Below, in pieces: positions 20,314 to 28,758 of a DNA stretch of 64,000 bases. Positions within the stretch are counted from its first letter, which is position 1; every line of letters begins with the position of its first letter. Under the pieces are notes generated by a model. That model was not told the origin of the DNA. It worked only from the letters and a program-made list of their open reading frames with translations, and searched no databases. The translations under genes and the position numbers were made by a program. The DNA is from Karstenula rhodostoma CBS 690.94. Lineage: Eukaryota > Ascomycota > Dothideomycetes > Pleosporales > Didymosphaeriaceae. The stretch lies in contig MU001498.1 in assembly GCA_010093485.1 (NCBI GenBank), positions 859,697-923,696 of the forward strand, read 5' to 3'.

Positions 20314-21522
20314 TGCAAAACAGCTCAGCAAGATTTGACGACTTCAGCAATCTCAGATGTCTTCAACTCGCGCTTCTTATGCGTTTCAACAACCTCACAG
20401 CTTCTGTAGGACCAATCTTTCCATAGTGTGACGATGCACATCGTATAGCCCCTGTATTTAGTGCTGTTCTCGCCATGCCGGTAGATCAATCAAAGACCTT
20501 TCAGCCGGGCGAGTTCAGCCAATCGCACCACATGAGTATACTCATGGTTTCTCCCCCCTGTGATTGTTCGTCGCACCGTACATGCGCCGAGAAACAAGTT
20601 CCTGGGAGGATACGCCCCGCCATCTCGGTTGGAGTCTCATCGGTGTTGGCACTGTGAGCCTTGGGAGTGTAAGGAGCGCAGAACTTCTTCACGATGCGTA
20701 TGCAGATGGCTTGCGAAGGTGTGTTATTCCTTGTTGAAAATCTGTTGTGGTGACTGTATCGTGTTGCTCATCTCTCAAGCTGCACATGAGCGCTCGACAG
20801 GAATCAGGCGATGAAAATTGTCGCATGCAGTTGCCAGACGCCTACCTGCAGCCACAAGCTGACCACTTCAATTGATGTTAACAACCGGAGCGAGAATCGG
20901 TCGGTAGAGCGGAACGGAGCTACCCAGGCGCTTGTCTAGATGAGACAGGTACAGACAGGAGCATACGGCGAAAGAGGAACCCACCAAGGAACCTTTGCCA
21001 GGCCTGAGAACGCTGCCCTTGTACCTGCTCTGTATGCAATACTCGCTTACGCATTACTCACTGGAAGTACATCAACCACATAACCAGAAGAGTGGGAGGT
21101 GCAATGAGGTGGGCTCGGAAGGGCCAAGTGGGGTCCCTGTGCGGTGCATGGCGGATTGTTGAGCTTGTGGGGTCCTGTTCAAGCCCCACTTTTCGCCTTG
21201 GGTTTATAATATTCCGACCGCTATAGGCTCACCTGAAGAAGCTCTCAACTCTTTCGTCATGCAAATCTCAAAAACGAAACCATTGTTTGTATTGGTCTTT
21301 CATGAAAATAGGAAGTTGTTGTTGTTGTCAAAAGCTAAAGTGGTAGGACGTGCATAGGTGCGCTTACATCACCGCGAACGACCCTCTGCCGCACCCGCCC
21401 GTCTGCCACAGGCAAGATGCTGATTCACTGCCAAGCTAACCTCGGGAGCGAGTTTGCCACGTGAGTAGAGCAACGATAGTTCAACGTGCAGCCAGCTAAC
21501 GCTCCTCCACCATTTCATCCAA
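20314..21522. other. Intergenic, 1.2 kb upstream of the GMC gene
   Basis: No gene supported. Contains the GMC promoter at its left end, with a perfect 16-bp palindrome at 20531-20546, and the 3' flank of the first cysteine-rich gene at its right end. Confidence 0.45.
20531..20546. promoter_or_regulatory. Perfect 16-bp palindrome, candidate regulator site
   Basis: CATGAGTATACTCATG reads identically on both strands and lies 218 bp upstream of the GMC oxidoreductase start. Perfect even-length palindromes of this size are typical of dimeric transcription-factor sites. No known factor is assigned. Confidence 0.35.
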
Positions 21523-21951
21523 TCAGCCACTGAACGATCGATAAACAACCGCCCGTGATTTGCCTTCATCGCCAACATCTTCATTTTCAGTCCCCGCATT
21601 CATACCATTGACAGTGACGCGAAAATCCCCCTCATCGTCCTCCGTTTCATCACGGGTGTCGTCTCCAAACATCGCAACGTCGTTTGGGCACCTGTTGCTA
21701 CATCCGTGGGGACAACGGCAATCAGAGCAGTTCCCATACACCCTGCACCAGATTGAGAATTTTCGTAGCCTGTTCGACATGGTGTGCGCATTGCAGTCGA
21801 AGCCGCCGTCAGGAAAGTACCTCATCTTGCCGTGCGCCTCTTGGCAGGCGGCCGCAGTTGCATACTTCGAGGGGCCGAATGGTGTGGTTTTGTGGAAACA
21901 TTTACAGGCTGCGCTGGTGCTGATTAAGAAGAGAAACCTGAAGAGGAGCAT
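21523..21951 (-). CDS. Small secreted cysteine-rich protein with acidic tail (paralogue 1)
   Basis: Single exon, 142 aa. The hydrophobic leader MLLFRFLFLISTSA runs straight into ACKC, where signal cleavage is expected. The mature part has ten cysteines, with the motifs FDCNAHTMSNRLRKFSIWC and CSDC. These align by eye with ACKC, DCxAHSIxExxxxFxxCC and SDC of the two proteins at 22751 and 23385, so the three are paralogues. It differs by an extra CRCPHGCSNRC segment and a 60-residue acidic tail (DDTRDETEDDEGDF) that the others lack. It is on the opposite strand to the other two. The function is unknown; size, cysteine content and secretion are those of fungal apoplastic effectors or antimicrobial proteins. 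Confidence 0.75.
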   Translation of the reverse strand: MLLFRFLFLISTSAACKCFHKTTPFGPSKYATAAACQEAHGKMRYFPDGGFDCNAHTMSNRLRKFSIWCRVYGNCSDCRCPHGCSNRCPNDVAMFGDDTRDETEDDEGDFRVTVNGMNAGTENEDVGDEGKSRAVVYRSFSG

Positions 21952-22623
21952 TGTGGTGGAAATGATAGTGATTTAGGAGCAGTAGTGGGTGAAAGTATGC
22001 CTTGCCATATGTTAAAAAATAAGGAGGAGACGCAGAACCGTGTGTGCTATCTACAACGGCTTTTGCAGGTGGTACATGGCAATCGAAGGCGCCAGCAGGA
22101 AGGTCCATATCAAGCTACCTCCGCTCCTTGGGTAGCAAGATATGTTTTCAGTGACAAATTTTCGACCATTAGCGCGATGTCCAGTCACGACAATCGGTCA
22201 ATTTCAGCCTTGCTGTCAAAACTTCGAGGAACCCACGTCATACTCGCGCAGTTCGAGGCCATAGTTTGGTCGACGTGTCCGTCCACGAAAGCTTGTCCCA
22301 CGTTGGCTGATAACTGTCTCTAGAAACTAATAAGCTTACTCGATACCTGTTCAAGATACAATTAAGGGCCGCGGCTTGCAAAAGCGTGCGAAGTACCACA
22401 TTCGATATAATCAAAGACTTTCTTCGCTATCTAAACCACTTCTTCATTACACTGTCATACCATCTCAACAGCCCTACACGTGGATGTTTTCTGTTGCAAG
22501 ATGCTTACGTTAGGTGGTGCCACCAAGTTAGCAACCAGAGCAAACGGTTCTCGTTCAATCGTGTATCCAACTAAGAATCGGCCAGGCGAAGGCAAATTCC
22601 GAGGTGCTGCACACAAGAGAAAA
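21952..22623. other. Divergent region between cysteine-rich genes 1 and 2
   Basis: About 670 bp with no supported gene. It must include both promoters. A TATA box is clear only for the plus-strand gene (22624-22629). Confidence 0.45.
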
Positions 22624-22629
22624 TATAAA
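22624..22629 (+). promoter_or_regulatory. TATA box of cysteine-rich gene 2
   Basis: TATAAA 127 bp before ATG 22751. The sequence that follows (ACTCC, then CCAGCCACCTTCTTCC) resembles that after the TATA box of gene 3, suggesting the promoter was duplicated with the gene. Confidence 0.55.
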
Positions 22630-22750
22630 CTCCTATCCAGCCACCTTCTTCCTTTTCCTCTCCATCCCTTACCCTCTTAAACTTCAAAGCATTGAATCTC
22701 CGGCCACTTTACACAAGCCACTCTACCAACGTCACCTACCCACACACACC

Positions 22751-23011
22751 ATGCGCTACACAGCCGTCTTTACCCTCTTCGTCCTCGTGTCGACCACTCT
22801 TGCTTGCAAGTGTCTCAAAAACGGCAACAACCTGGTCGACAGGACGCAGTTCTGTTGCAAGGTGGACCTCAAGGGATACTACGATGCTGGAGCAAAGGAT
22901 TGTCAGGCACACAGCATCTCCGAAGTGCTGCGGTTCTTTGCTACCTGTTGCAGAGCTGTGGGTGCCAAGAGCGACTGCCACTCCTCTTTCAGGTGCGACA
23001 AAGAAGCCTAG
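22751..23011 (+). CDS. Small secreted cysteine-rich protein (paralogue 2)
   Basis: Single exon, 86 aa. The signal peptide MRYTAVFTLFVLVSTTLA is followed by CKCLKNGNN. Nine cysteines lie in the mature part in the order CxC, CC, DC, CC, DC, C, giving the family pattern ACKC - TQFCC - KDCQAHSISEVLRFFATCC - KSDC. ATG 22751 is chosen because the frame upstream is AT-rich leader and the leader peptide begins exactly there in context CACC-ATG. It lies 373 bp upstream of paralogue 3 on the same strand. Candidate effector or antimicrobial peptide; the function is not known. Confidence 0.8.
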   Translation: MRYTAVFTLFVLVSTTLACKCLKNGNNLVDRTQFCCKVDLKGYYDAGAKDCQAHSISEVLRFFATCCRAVGAKSDCHSSFRCDKEA

Positions 23012-23248
23012 GTAGGTGAAAACGTTGTCAAAACTGCAAAGAACTTCAATTGCTGATCCCTGATATAGATGGCAGGTTGGGAATGTTATGTTGTGAAGCG
23101 CCTTGATTACGGAAAGTGGAAACAGGACAAGGCATTGGCAGAACATGGTTCTGGGCCAGGACGGATAGTGCAAAAGGAGTGCAGGTGAGCACCTGCCCGA
23201 CGCCCTCGGCGCGCGGCAAACGGAAGGCACCATCCATAGGTGTAGCAA

Positions 23249-23254
23249 TATAAA
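23249..23254 (+). promoter_or_regulatory. TATA box of cysteine-rich gene 3
   Basis: TATAAA 136 bp before ATG 23385, followed by a pyrimidine-rich leader (CTGCCACCTTCTCCCCCTCC) similar to that of paralogue 2. The 3' flank of paralogue 2 and this promoter share the 373-bp gap 23012-23384. Confidence 0.55.
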
Positions 23255-23384
23255 CCCTCACCTGCCACCTTCTCCCCCTCCCCCACACCTCTCTCGAACA
23301 TTCCAATCTCCTCTCTCGGACACCCTAACCCAACTCGAATTCATTATCTACAACAAACATCTCTACCACCTTCACACATCCACC

Positions 23385-23642
23385 ATGTACTTCCCCGCTC
23401 TCCTCACCTTCCTCCTGGCCTACCTCGCCTTCTTCGCTTCCACCACCTCGGCGTGCAAGTGCTGGGCCGGCGGTGTCCACGACTGGGAGCAGACGCAATA
23501 CTGCTGCGAGGCCCACGTGCACGGCGTGTACGACGCGGACAAGAAGGACTGCGTTGCGCATAGCATCGCGGAGAAGATGACTAAGTTCTCGTACTGTTGT
23601 TGGCTCCGAACGGGGGTTGTGGGGAGTGATTGCAAGCATTGA
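23385..23642 (+). CDS. Small secreted cysteine-rich protein (paralogue 3)
   Basis: Single exon, 85 aa. The signal peptide MYFPALLTFLLAYLAFFAST is followed by ACKCWAGG. Eight cysteines in the order CxC, CC, DC, CC, DC could form four disulphides: TQYCC, KDCVAHSIAEKMTKFSYCC and GSDCKH at the very C-terminus. Compared with paralogue 2 the central DCxAHSI block is nearly identical while surface positions differ, as expected for diversifying secreted proteins. The start has a strong CACC-ATG context. Confidence 0.8.
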   Translation: MYFPALLTFLLAYLAFFASTTSACKCWAGGVHDWEQTQYCCEAHVHGVYDADKKDCVAHSIAEKMTKFSYCCWLRTGVVGSDCKH

Positions 23643-24221
23643 GGGGATGGGGGTGTGGTGTGTTTTTAGGTATGTAATGTTAGTGGAGTGGTGAGGTAGG
23701 GAAGGGTGCTGATTGTTTGTGTAGCCGGAACGTTGCGGACGGTGTGACATGGAATATGGACGGAGATAACGGCTGGGAGTGAGCGAAGGATCGAGTTACA
23801 CACTGTACTAGCTGCGTCTGCGGAACCCTGCGCAAGGTCAAAGCTAAACGGAAGGTCGTGTCCCGAGATTCAATCAATCATCCTACTCTTCAACCAACAC
23901 TTATGTTGTAGTTGCGCAATGCTGGTGTTAAATGCTTTGGCAGGCTTCATCTTTGCAATGTTTTTGATTACTGCTCGATTCGCAACATAGGAATTCAAAC
24001 GTCTGATGGGTATAACAGCCCCTAAAAAAGACAACATGTTGCCCCCGACACCAAGTTTGCGCCGCTGAACGCCGACAGAGCTGCTCTCCGTAGTTCTCCC
24101 TATTCTATCAATGGTTGTCACAATGCAGCCAATGATTGCTCGCAAGAATGCCCAATGCTCTTTTCCTATCCCTTCAAAACGTAGAACGGTACCCGCATAG
24201 ACGCACAACCGGATCTGCTTC
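23643..24221. other. Intergenic, 0.58 kb, no supported gene
   Basis: 3' flanks of cysteine-rich gene 3 and CENP-A (convergent). The 191-codon minus-strand ORF 23870-24445 is a frame-shifted shadow of the histone gene running into its 3' flank. Confidence 0.5.
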
Positions 24222-24807
24222 TCAAACGGGAATACCCCATGCCGCGCGTAGTCGTCTCGCGAGCTGGATGTCCTTCTGCTGGATTGTGACGCGCTTGGCG
24301 TGGATGGCACACAGGTTCGCGTCGTGGAACAGGCTGACGAGGAAGGCCTCGGTGGCTTCTTGCAGGGCTGCGACTGCCTGACTCTGCCATCTGTTTGGGC
24401 CGTCTTCGGTGGTGACGTTCTGGCAGATTTCTCGAACCTGGACAAATACGTTAGACTTCGCTCCCAGTACGTTCGGGTAGTGGAATACTGACCAATCGCT
24501 GAAAGGGCGCTTTCATCAAGAGAAGTTCGGTTGACTTCTGGTACTTGCGGATCTCCTTGAGCGCGACAGTTCCAGGCTTGTATCGTCGCTTCCCCTTGGG
24601 CGCGGGGCCAGGATCGCTAACTGCAGTTCAATCAGCATGGTGTGCGCAAACGATGCCATCATGTTGCGTACCGCGCGCGCCACCGGACGACCTCCGAGGA
24701 TTTCCAGTCTTGTGCGCTGTGTTTTTCTTGCGTGCGCTTCCCGGCGAAGCTCCAATGGGGCGCGACGGCCGCGCCGTGTTTTTCCTGATTTGGCCTTTCG
24801 GTGGCAT
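24222..24807 (-). CDS. CSE4: Centromeric histone H3 variant CENP-A (CenH3)
   Basis: Replaces H3 in centromeric nucleosomes and recruits the kinetochore. Three exons (24807-24672, 24620-24493, 24437-24222) join in frame to 159 aa. The tail starts [20 protein letters not shown] and is basic and Ser/Pro-rich, unlike the canonical H3 tail (no STGGKAPRKQL). The fold begins at [20 protein letters not shown], then [16 protein letters not shown]. Loop 1 reads [14 protein letters not shown], one or more residues longer than H3 and with the Trp seen in CENP-A. It continues [40 protein letters not shown] and ends RAAWGIPV, not RGERA. Loop 1 length, tail and C-terminus together separate it from replicative H3. 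The coding exons lie in three different frames, so no single ORF shows the protein. It is divergent from the Derlin gene. Confidence 0.9.
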
Positions 24808-25438
24808 TGCGTGGAACTTGGCGGATTCAACCCGTATGTTTCAATTCGGAAGCCGCGGCAAACGGTGGGTGATGGAGGCGCACACGCCGGTTGCTGGGGA
24901 ACGCGCTTGAGGTACGACGCGAGGAAGTCGCGTCAGTTTTCGCAAACGGCGCGCAGGTGATCGCAAACAAGCGCTTTCAGAGATGCAGTCCGGAAACGTC
25001 AGTAATAAAGGAGCTGGAGGCGGGTCGTTCAATGGGAGTTACGCATTGTTTGGCGTTCCTGCGGCGTTGAAGGACTCGAGGAACGAGGGGGGCTGGCTGG
25101 TCGAGGTGGTGTGGCTGGGAGTGGTCACGGGATTCGGACTTTTATCGGACGGAGGGATGCGATTTGATCAGATCACATCAGATAAGATCAAATCAGATAA
25201 GATCATCTCACCGCAGCAACCCACCTCGACTTGCTACGTAATCATCATCGGTTGCCGATCTGCGTACTGCGGGCGTGCCTACCTTGTCGACCTGCTTGCC
25301 CTCCGCCAGCTGTCCTTTCACCCGCCGCTTACAATATAGAGCAGGCGCCCTTTGCTCTACCTCTACCTATCCAAGCGACCCTTACTCCCGTGGAATTCCC
25401 TTGCGCTTCCCGAACATCTCCGACATCCCGCCTTCACC
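24808..25438. promoter_or_regulatory. Divergent promoter region between CENP-A and Derlin
   Basis: About 630 bp between the two start codons, without a supported gene. It contains a 15-bp tandem repeat with two AGATAAG sites (25177-25205), nearer to the Derlin side. Confidence 0.5.
25177..25205. repeat. Two tandem 15-bp units, each with an AGATAAG GATA-factor site
   Basis: ATCAGATAAGATCA occurs at 25177-25190 and again at 25192-25205, preceded by a further TGATCAGATCAC. Each copy contains HGATAR, the core site of fungal GATA factors such as AreA or Sre. The sites are 234-262 bp upstream of the Derlin start and 370-400 bp upstream of CENP-A. Confidence 0.5.
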
Positions 25439-26309
25439 ATGGCGGACGCGCTCGCAGCTGGCGGCGGCATGGTCGGCCAGTTCCCGCTCGAGCAGTGGTT
25501 CTACGAGATGCCGGTATGCACACGATGGTGGATGACGGCTGCTTTGAGCGCGAGTCTGCTGGTGCAATGCCGCATCGTATCGCCCTTCCAGCTGTTCTAC
25601 AGCTTCCGCACCGTCTTCGTACGGAGTCAGGTCTGCCACCCTCACATGCATACTGCTCGAGCACAAGCTAATGGTACGCAGTACTGGCGTCTGATCACTA
25701 CGTTCTTCTATTTCGGGCCCTTCAGCCTCGATCTCCTCTACCACATCTTCTTCCTCCAGCGGTACTCGCGCCTCCTCGAAGAGTCGTCTGGTCGGTCGCC
25801 CGCCCGTTTCTCGTGGCTTCTTGCCTTCGCATCGACGCTGCTTCTGTGCATGGCTCCGCTCTTCTCCATGGCCTTCCTCGGTTCGGCTCTTTCCAGCACA
25901 CTTGTCTACATCTGGAGCCGCAAGAACCCCGATACACTGCTCAGCTTCTTGGGCATATTCGTTTTTAAGGCGCCGTATCTGCCCTGGCTGCTTCTGTGCT
26001 TTTCACTCATCATGCACGGAACGGTACCCAAGGACGAGATGTGTGGCATCGTCGTGGGCCACAGTACGTCATCTTTGTGCCTCTGTAAACTTCCGCTAAT
26101 GTTATACAGTCTGGTACTTCTTCAACGACGTGTACCCGCCGTTGCACAACAACCACAGCCCGCTTGACCCTCCGGCCTGGTGGGTACGTCTCTTCGAAGG
26201 CCCGCCCCCGCTTCCAGAGCCCACTGGTGAGGACCTCACGGACTTGACAGGCCAGCCCGTCGATGGCACCGATGTTGAACCAGAACTCATACCTGTCCCA
26301 CAACAATAG
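25439..26309 (+). CDS. DER1: Derlin family ERAD protein
   Basis: Rhomboid pseudoprotease of the ER membrane that helps retrotranslocate misfolded proteins. Exons 25439-25630, 25682-26063 and 26110-26309 give 257 aa. The first intron (51 bp, no stop) can be read through in frame, so an intron-retained form would also be open. Motifs are PLEQWFYEMPVCTRWWMTAA, the conserved YWRLITTFFYFGP, HIFFLQRYSRLLEE, then helices FSWLLAFASTLLLCMAPLF and LSFLGIFVFKAPYLPWLLL, and VGHIWYFFNDVYPP, which carries the WYFF-D-YP signature of Derlins. No catalytic Ser/His is present, as expected. The start MADALAAGGG has context CACC-ATG; ORF sequence upstream is leader. Confidence 0.93.
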
Positions 26310-26795
26310 ACGCAATTATGATGGCATGGACTTTGGCGTCTTGGAGATATCGGACTACAAGCGCACATTTATGATACCCTATCTTTTCTTCCTTGGAGCT
26401 ACGTGCAAGCGAGCGACATCGCTGTAGATACCATGCGAGTAGTGTCTGCATTAACAATTGGCCTGTGTCTGTGTTTATCTCTATTTCCGCTCCCCGGCCA
26501 TGTGTCAGCGCTTGTCCAATCAACATGTCCAGGGACCTACATCATCTAGGCGATAACCCAGCTCTCGGGAAAGTGCCTGCCTAATCGGGCTAACTCACCG
26601 CTTCATCGCGCCTCTTTTTGGTGGGACTACGTGACCCTGTGGCAATGGGTTACGAGTTGACGGGGAAGCCCGAGGCCTGGATTAAGCCTCTGCAATCAAA
26701 TGGCACCGTATATATGTTCTCCACTTCCCCAAGTTCTTACGACCCCAGGATCTTCCTCACTCCATCCACAAGTTAACCGTGCGCGCCCATCCATC
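26310..26795. promoter_or_regulatory. Intergenic with promoter of the S1/P1 nuclease
   Basis: A TATATA stretch near 26708-26713 lies about 85 bp before the nuclease start and is a likely TATA element. No gene is seen in the rest. Confidence 0.45.
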
Positions 26796-27803
26796 ATGGC
26801 CTTCCACAAAGCAACCCTCATTTCCCTCCTTCCTCTCGTAACCCCTTCAATCGCCTGGGGAACGCTCGGCCACGATACCGTCGCCTTCATCGCCCAATCC
26901 CTCGTCTCCAACAAGACCGCCTCCTTCGCCAAATCCCTCTTAAACGACTCCTCAGACGCCTACCTCGCCCACGTAGCCACCTGGGCTGACTCCTACCGGT
27001 ACACCGCCGAAGGCGCCTTCTCTTCTCCCCTGCACTACATCGATGCGCTGGACGATCCGCCCGCCTCGTGCAACGTCGACTATGAGCGCGACTGCCCCGA
27101 AGAAGGCTGCATCGTGTCGGCCATCGCAAACTACACCTCGCGGGTCACGCCGTCTAACATCTCCACTGTCGAGCGGCAGAAGGCGCTGAAGTGGGTGATT
27201 CACTTCCTAGGCGACATACACCAGCCGCTGCACGTGGAGAACCTCGAGATCGGTGGCAATGGAATTAACGTCACGTTTAACGGAACGGCGACGAACCTGC
27301 ACCACATATGGGACTCCAACATTCCCGAGAAGCTCATCGGCGGGTACTCCCTCGAGGACGCGAGGAGCTGGTCCGAGGAACTCGTCGCGGCGATCACGAC
27401 GGGGAAGTACGCGAACGCAAGTTCCTCCTGGCTCAACGGCATCGATATCAAGGACCCAGTAGCTAGCGCCATGGTCTGGGCCCAGGACGCGAATTCGTAC
27501 GTCTGCACGGCGGTGGTGCCGCAGGGACAGGAGGCGGTCGAGGGGAAGGAGTTGGATGGTGCCTACTACGATGAGGCGATTGTGGTTATCCAGCAGCAGA
27601 TTGCGAAGGCGGGGGTGAGGCTCGCGGCGTGGTTGGATTTGATCGTCGAGGGGAAGACGGGAGGTGGCTATGGCCATGGATATGGACATGAGTATGGGTT
27701 TGCTAAGCGGGGCGAGGCGAAGCTGGAGGATTGGATGGTGGAGGCGAGGAGGGTGCGAAGGGCGTTCGGGTATAACTGTGGGGCGGAGGGGCATACGCAC
27801 TGA
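26796..27803 (+). CDS. Secreted S1/P1-type zinc nuclease
   Basis: Extracellular single-strand nuclease/3'-nucleotidase for phosphate and nucleoside scavenging. Single exon, 335 aa. After a 20-residue signal peptide the mature protein would begin at Trp21 (WGTLGHDTVAF), which with His26 supplies the first zinc ligands. The others are visible in ATWADSYR, SPLHYIDALDDPP, HFLGDIHQPLHVEN and NLHHIWDSNIPEKL, the full set of the trinuclear zinc site. Cys pairs NVDYERDCPEEGC and the last CGAEG fit the disulphides. The C-terminus has a Gly/His/Tyr-rich extension (GGGYGHGYGHEYG) that is unusual for the family and could bind metal. ATG 26796 is chosen over 26700 because the leader starts there. Confidence 0.93.
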   Translation: MAFHKATLISLLPLVTPSIAWGTLGHDTVAFIAQSLVSNKTASFAKSLLNDSSDAYLAHVATWADSYRYTAEGAFSSPLHYIDALDDPPASCNVDYERDCPEEGCIVSAIANYTSRVTPSNISTVERQKALKWVIHFLGDIHQPLHVENLEIGGNGINVTFNGTATNLHHIWDSNIPEKLIGGYSLEDARSWSEELVAAITTGKYANASSSWLNGIDIKDPVASAMVWAQDANSYVCTAVVPQGQEAVEGKELDGAYYDEAIVVIQQQIAKAGVRLAAWLDLIVEGKTGGGYGHGYGHEYGFAKRGEAKLEDWMVEARRVRRAFGYNCGAEGHTH

Positions 27804-28758
27804 TGGGAGGAGGTGATGATGAGATGATGTAGATGAGATACCATGTGTGTGAAAACATGAATATATATATCAGCAGTGAATCTGGCCTGCGGGGGCGCGT
27901 GATAAACGCTTAGTAGTCCTGGCTCTCATTGTAAGTGATTTGTAAGTTGGATTGAGGATCACCTGTAACCTAAGGCGCCCGTAAGTTCATCCGTTCGGTC
28001 GGCACAAAGGAAGTGATCAAGGACGACAGTTCGATCGGTTCTTGTTCAATGTCCTGCTCATTAGTCAGAAATTCTTGAAACCCATCGTGCGTGCGCTTTT
28101 TTAAACTCCTCCTAGCATTACTCCGTGTTCCCAAATTCTGCAACCCATCTTTGACCATGATGCAGAAGACAGCATGCAGCTTTTGCAATCACGTCACCAT
28201 AATCCTGAAGTGCTCCCCGACCGCAAGAGATATATCTGCTTCGTCCACGCGTACCCAGTCCTAACCATCGAAGCCCTTCCCGTCGACAACTCGATCAACT
28301 CTGCCCTTCTTTGTTTCGTTCGTTTCTCGTCGTAGCCAAGCTGTTCGGTAACGCTTCAGCTGCTCGAGCAATGCCGGTCAGGCTATCGTAGCGCGTTCGT
28401 AATCCTGGGCCCAGTCTTGAAATCGCACGTTATTTGGTTGGTTGTATTTCAGTTTGAATGAGAGAAGAAGTCATAGCAGCAATCGCCCTCAGAGTGATGA
28501 CAGTGGATGCGCGAAGCGGGTTATCCTTGATGTAGCTAGCGCGTTTGGGCGTGCGGGAAAGTTGCGACGCGGTGTCAGGTGATTAATAAATCACTCAGCT
28601 ATACATCCATTGTTACTTCAATCATCGTACGGACAGTGTCCCCCAGTCGTTCTTGGTCAAACACTAGATGCCTTACGCGCTGCACCCGTTATATGTTTGA
28701 CGCGATTAGGCCACCTAATAAGAGATTGAAATACACCAGTTCAGAAGCCAGTTCGTAT
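27804..28758. other. Convergent intergenic region, 0.95 kb
   Basis: No supported gene. It contains the 3' ends of the nuclease and of the reverse transcriptase. A small minus-strand ORF at 27970-28188 has no recognisable feature. Confidence 0.45.
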
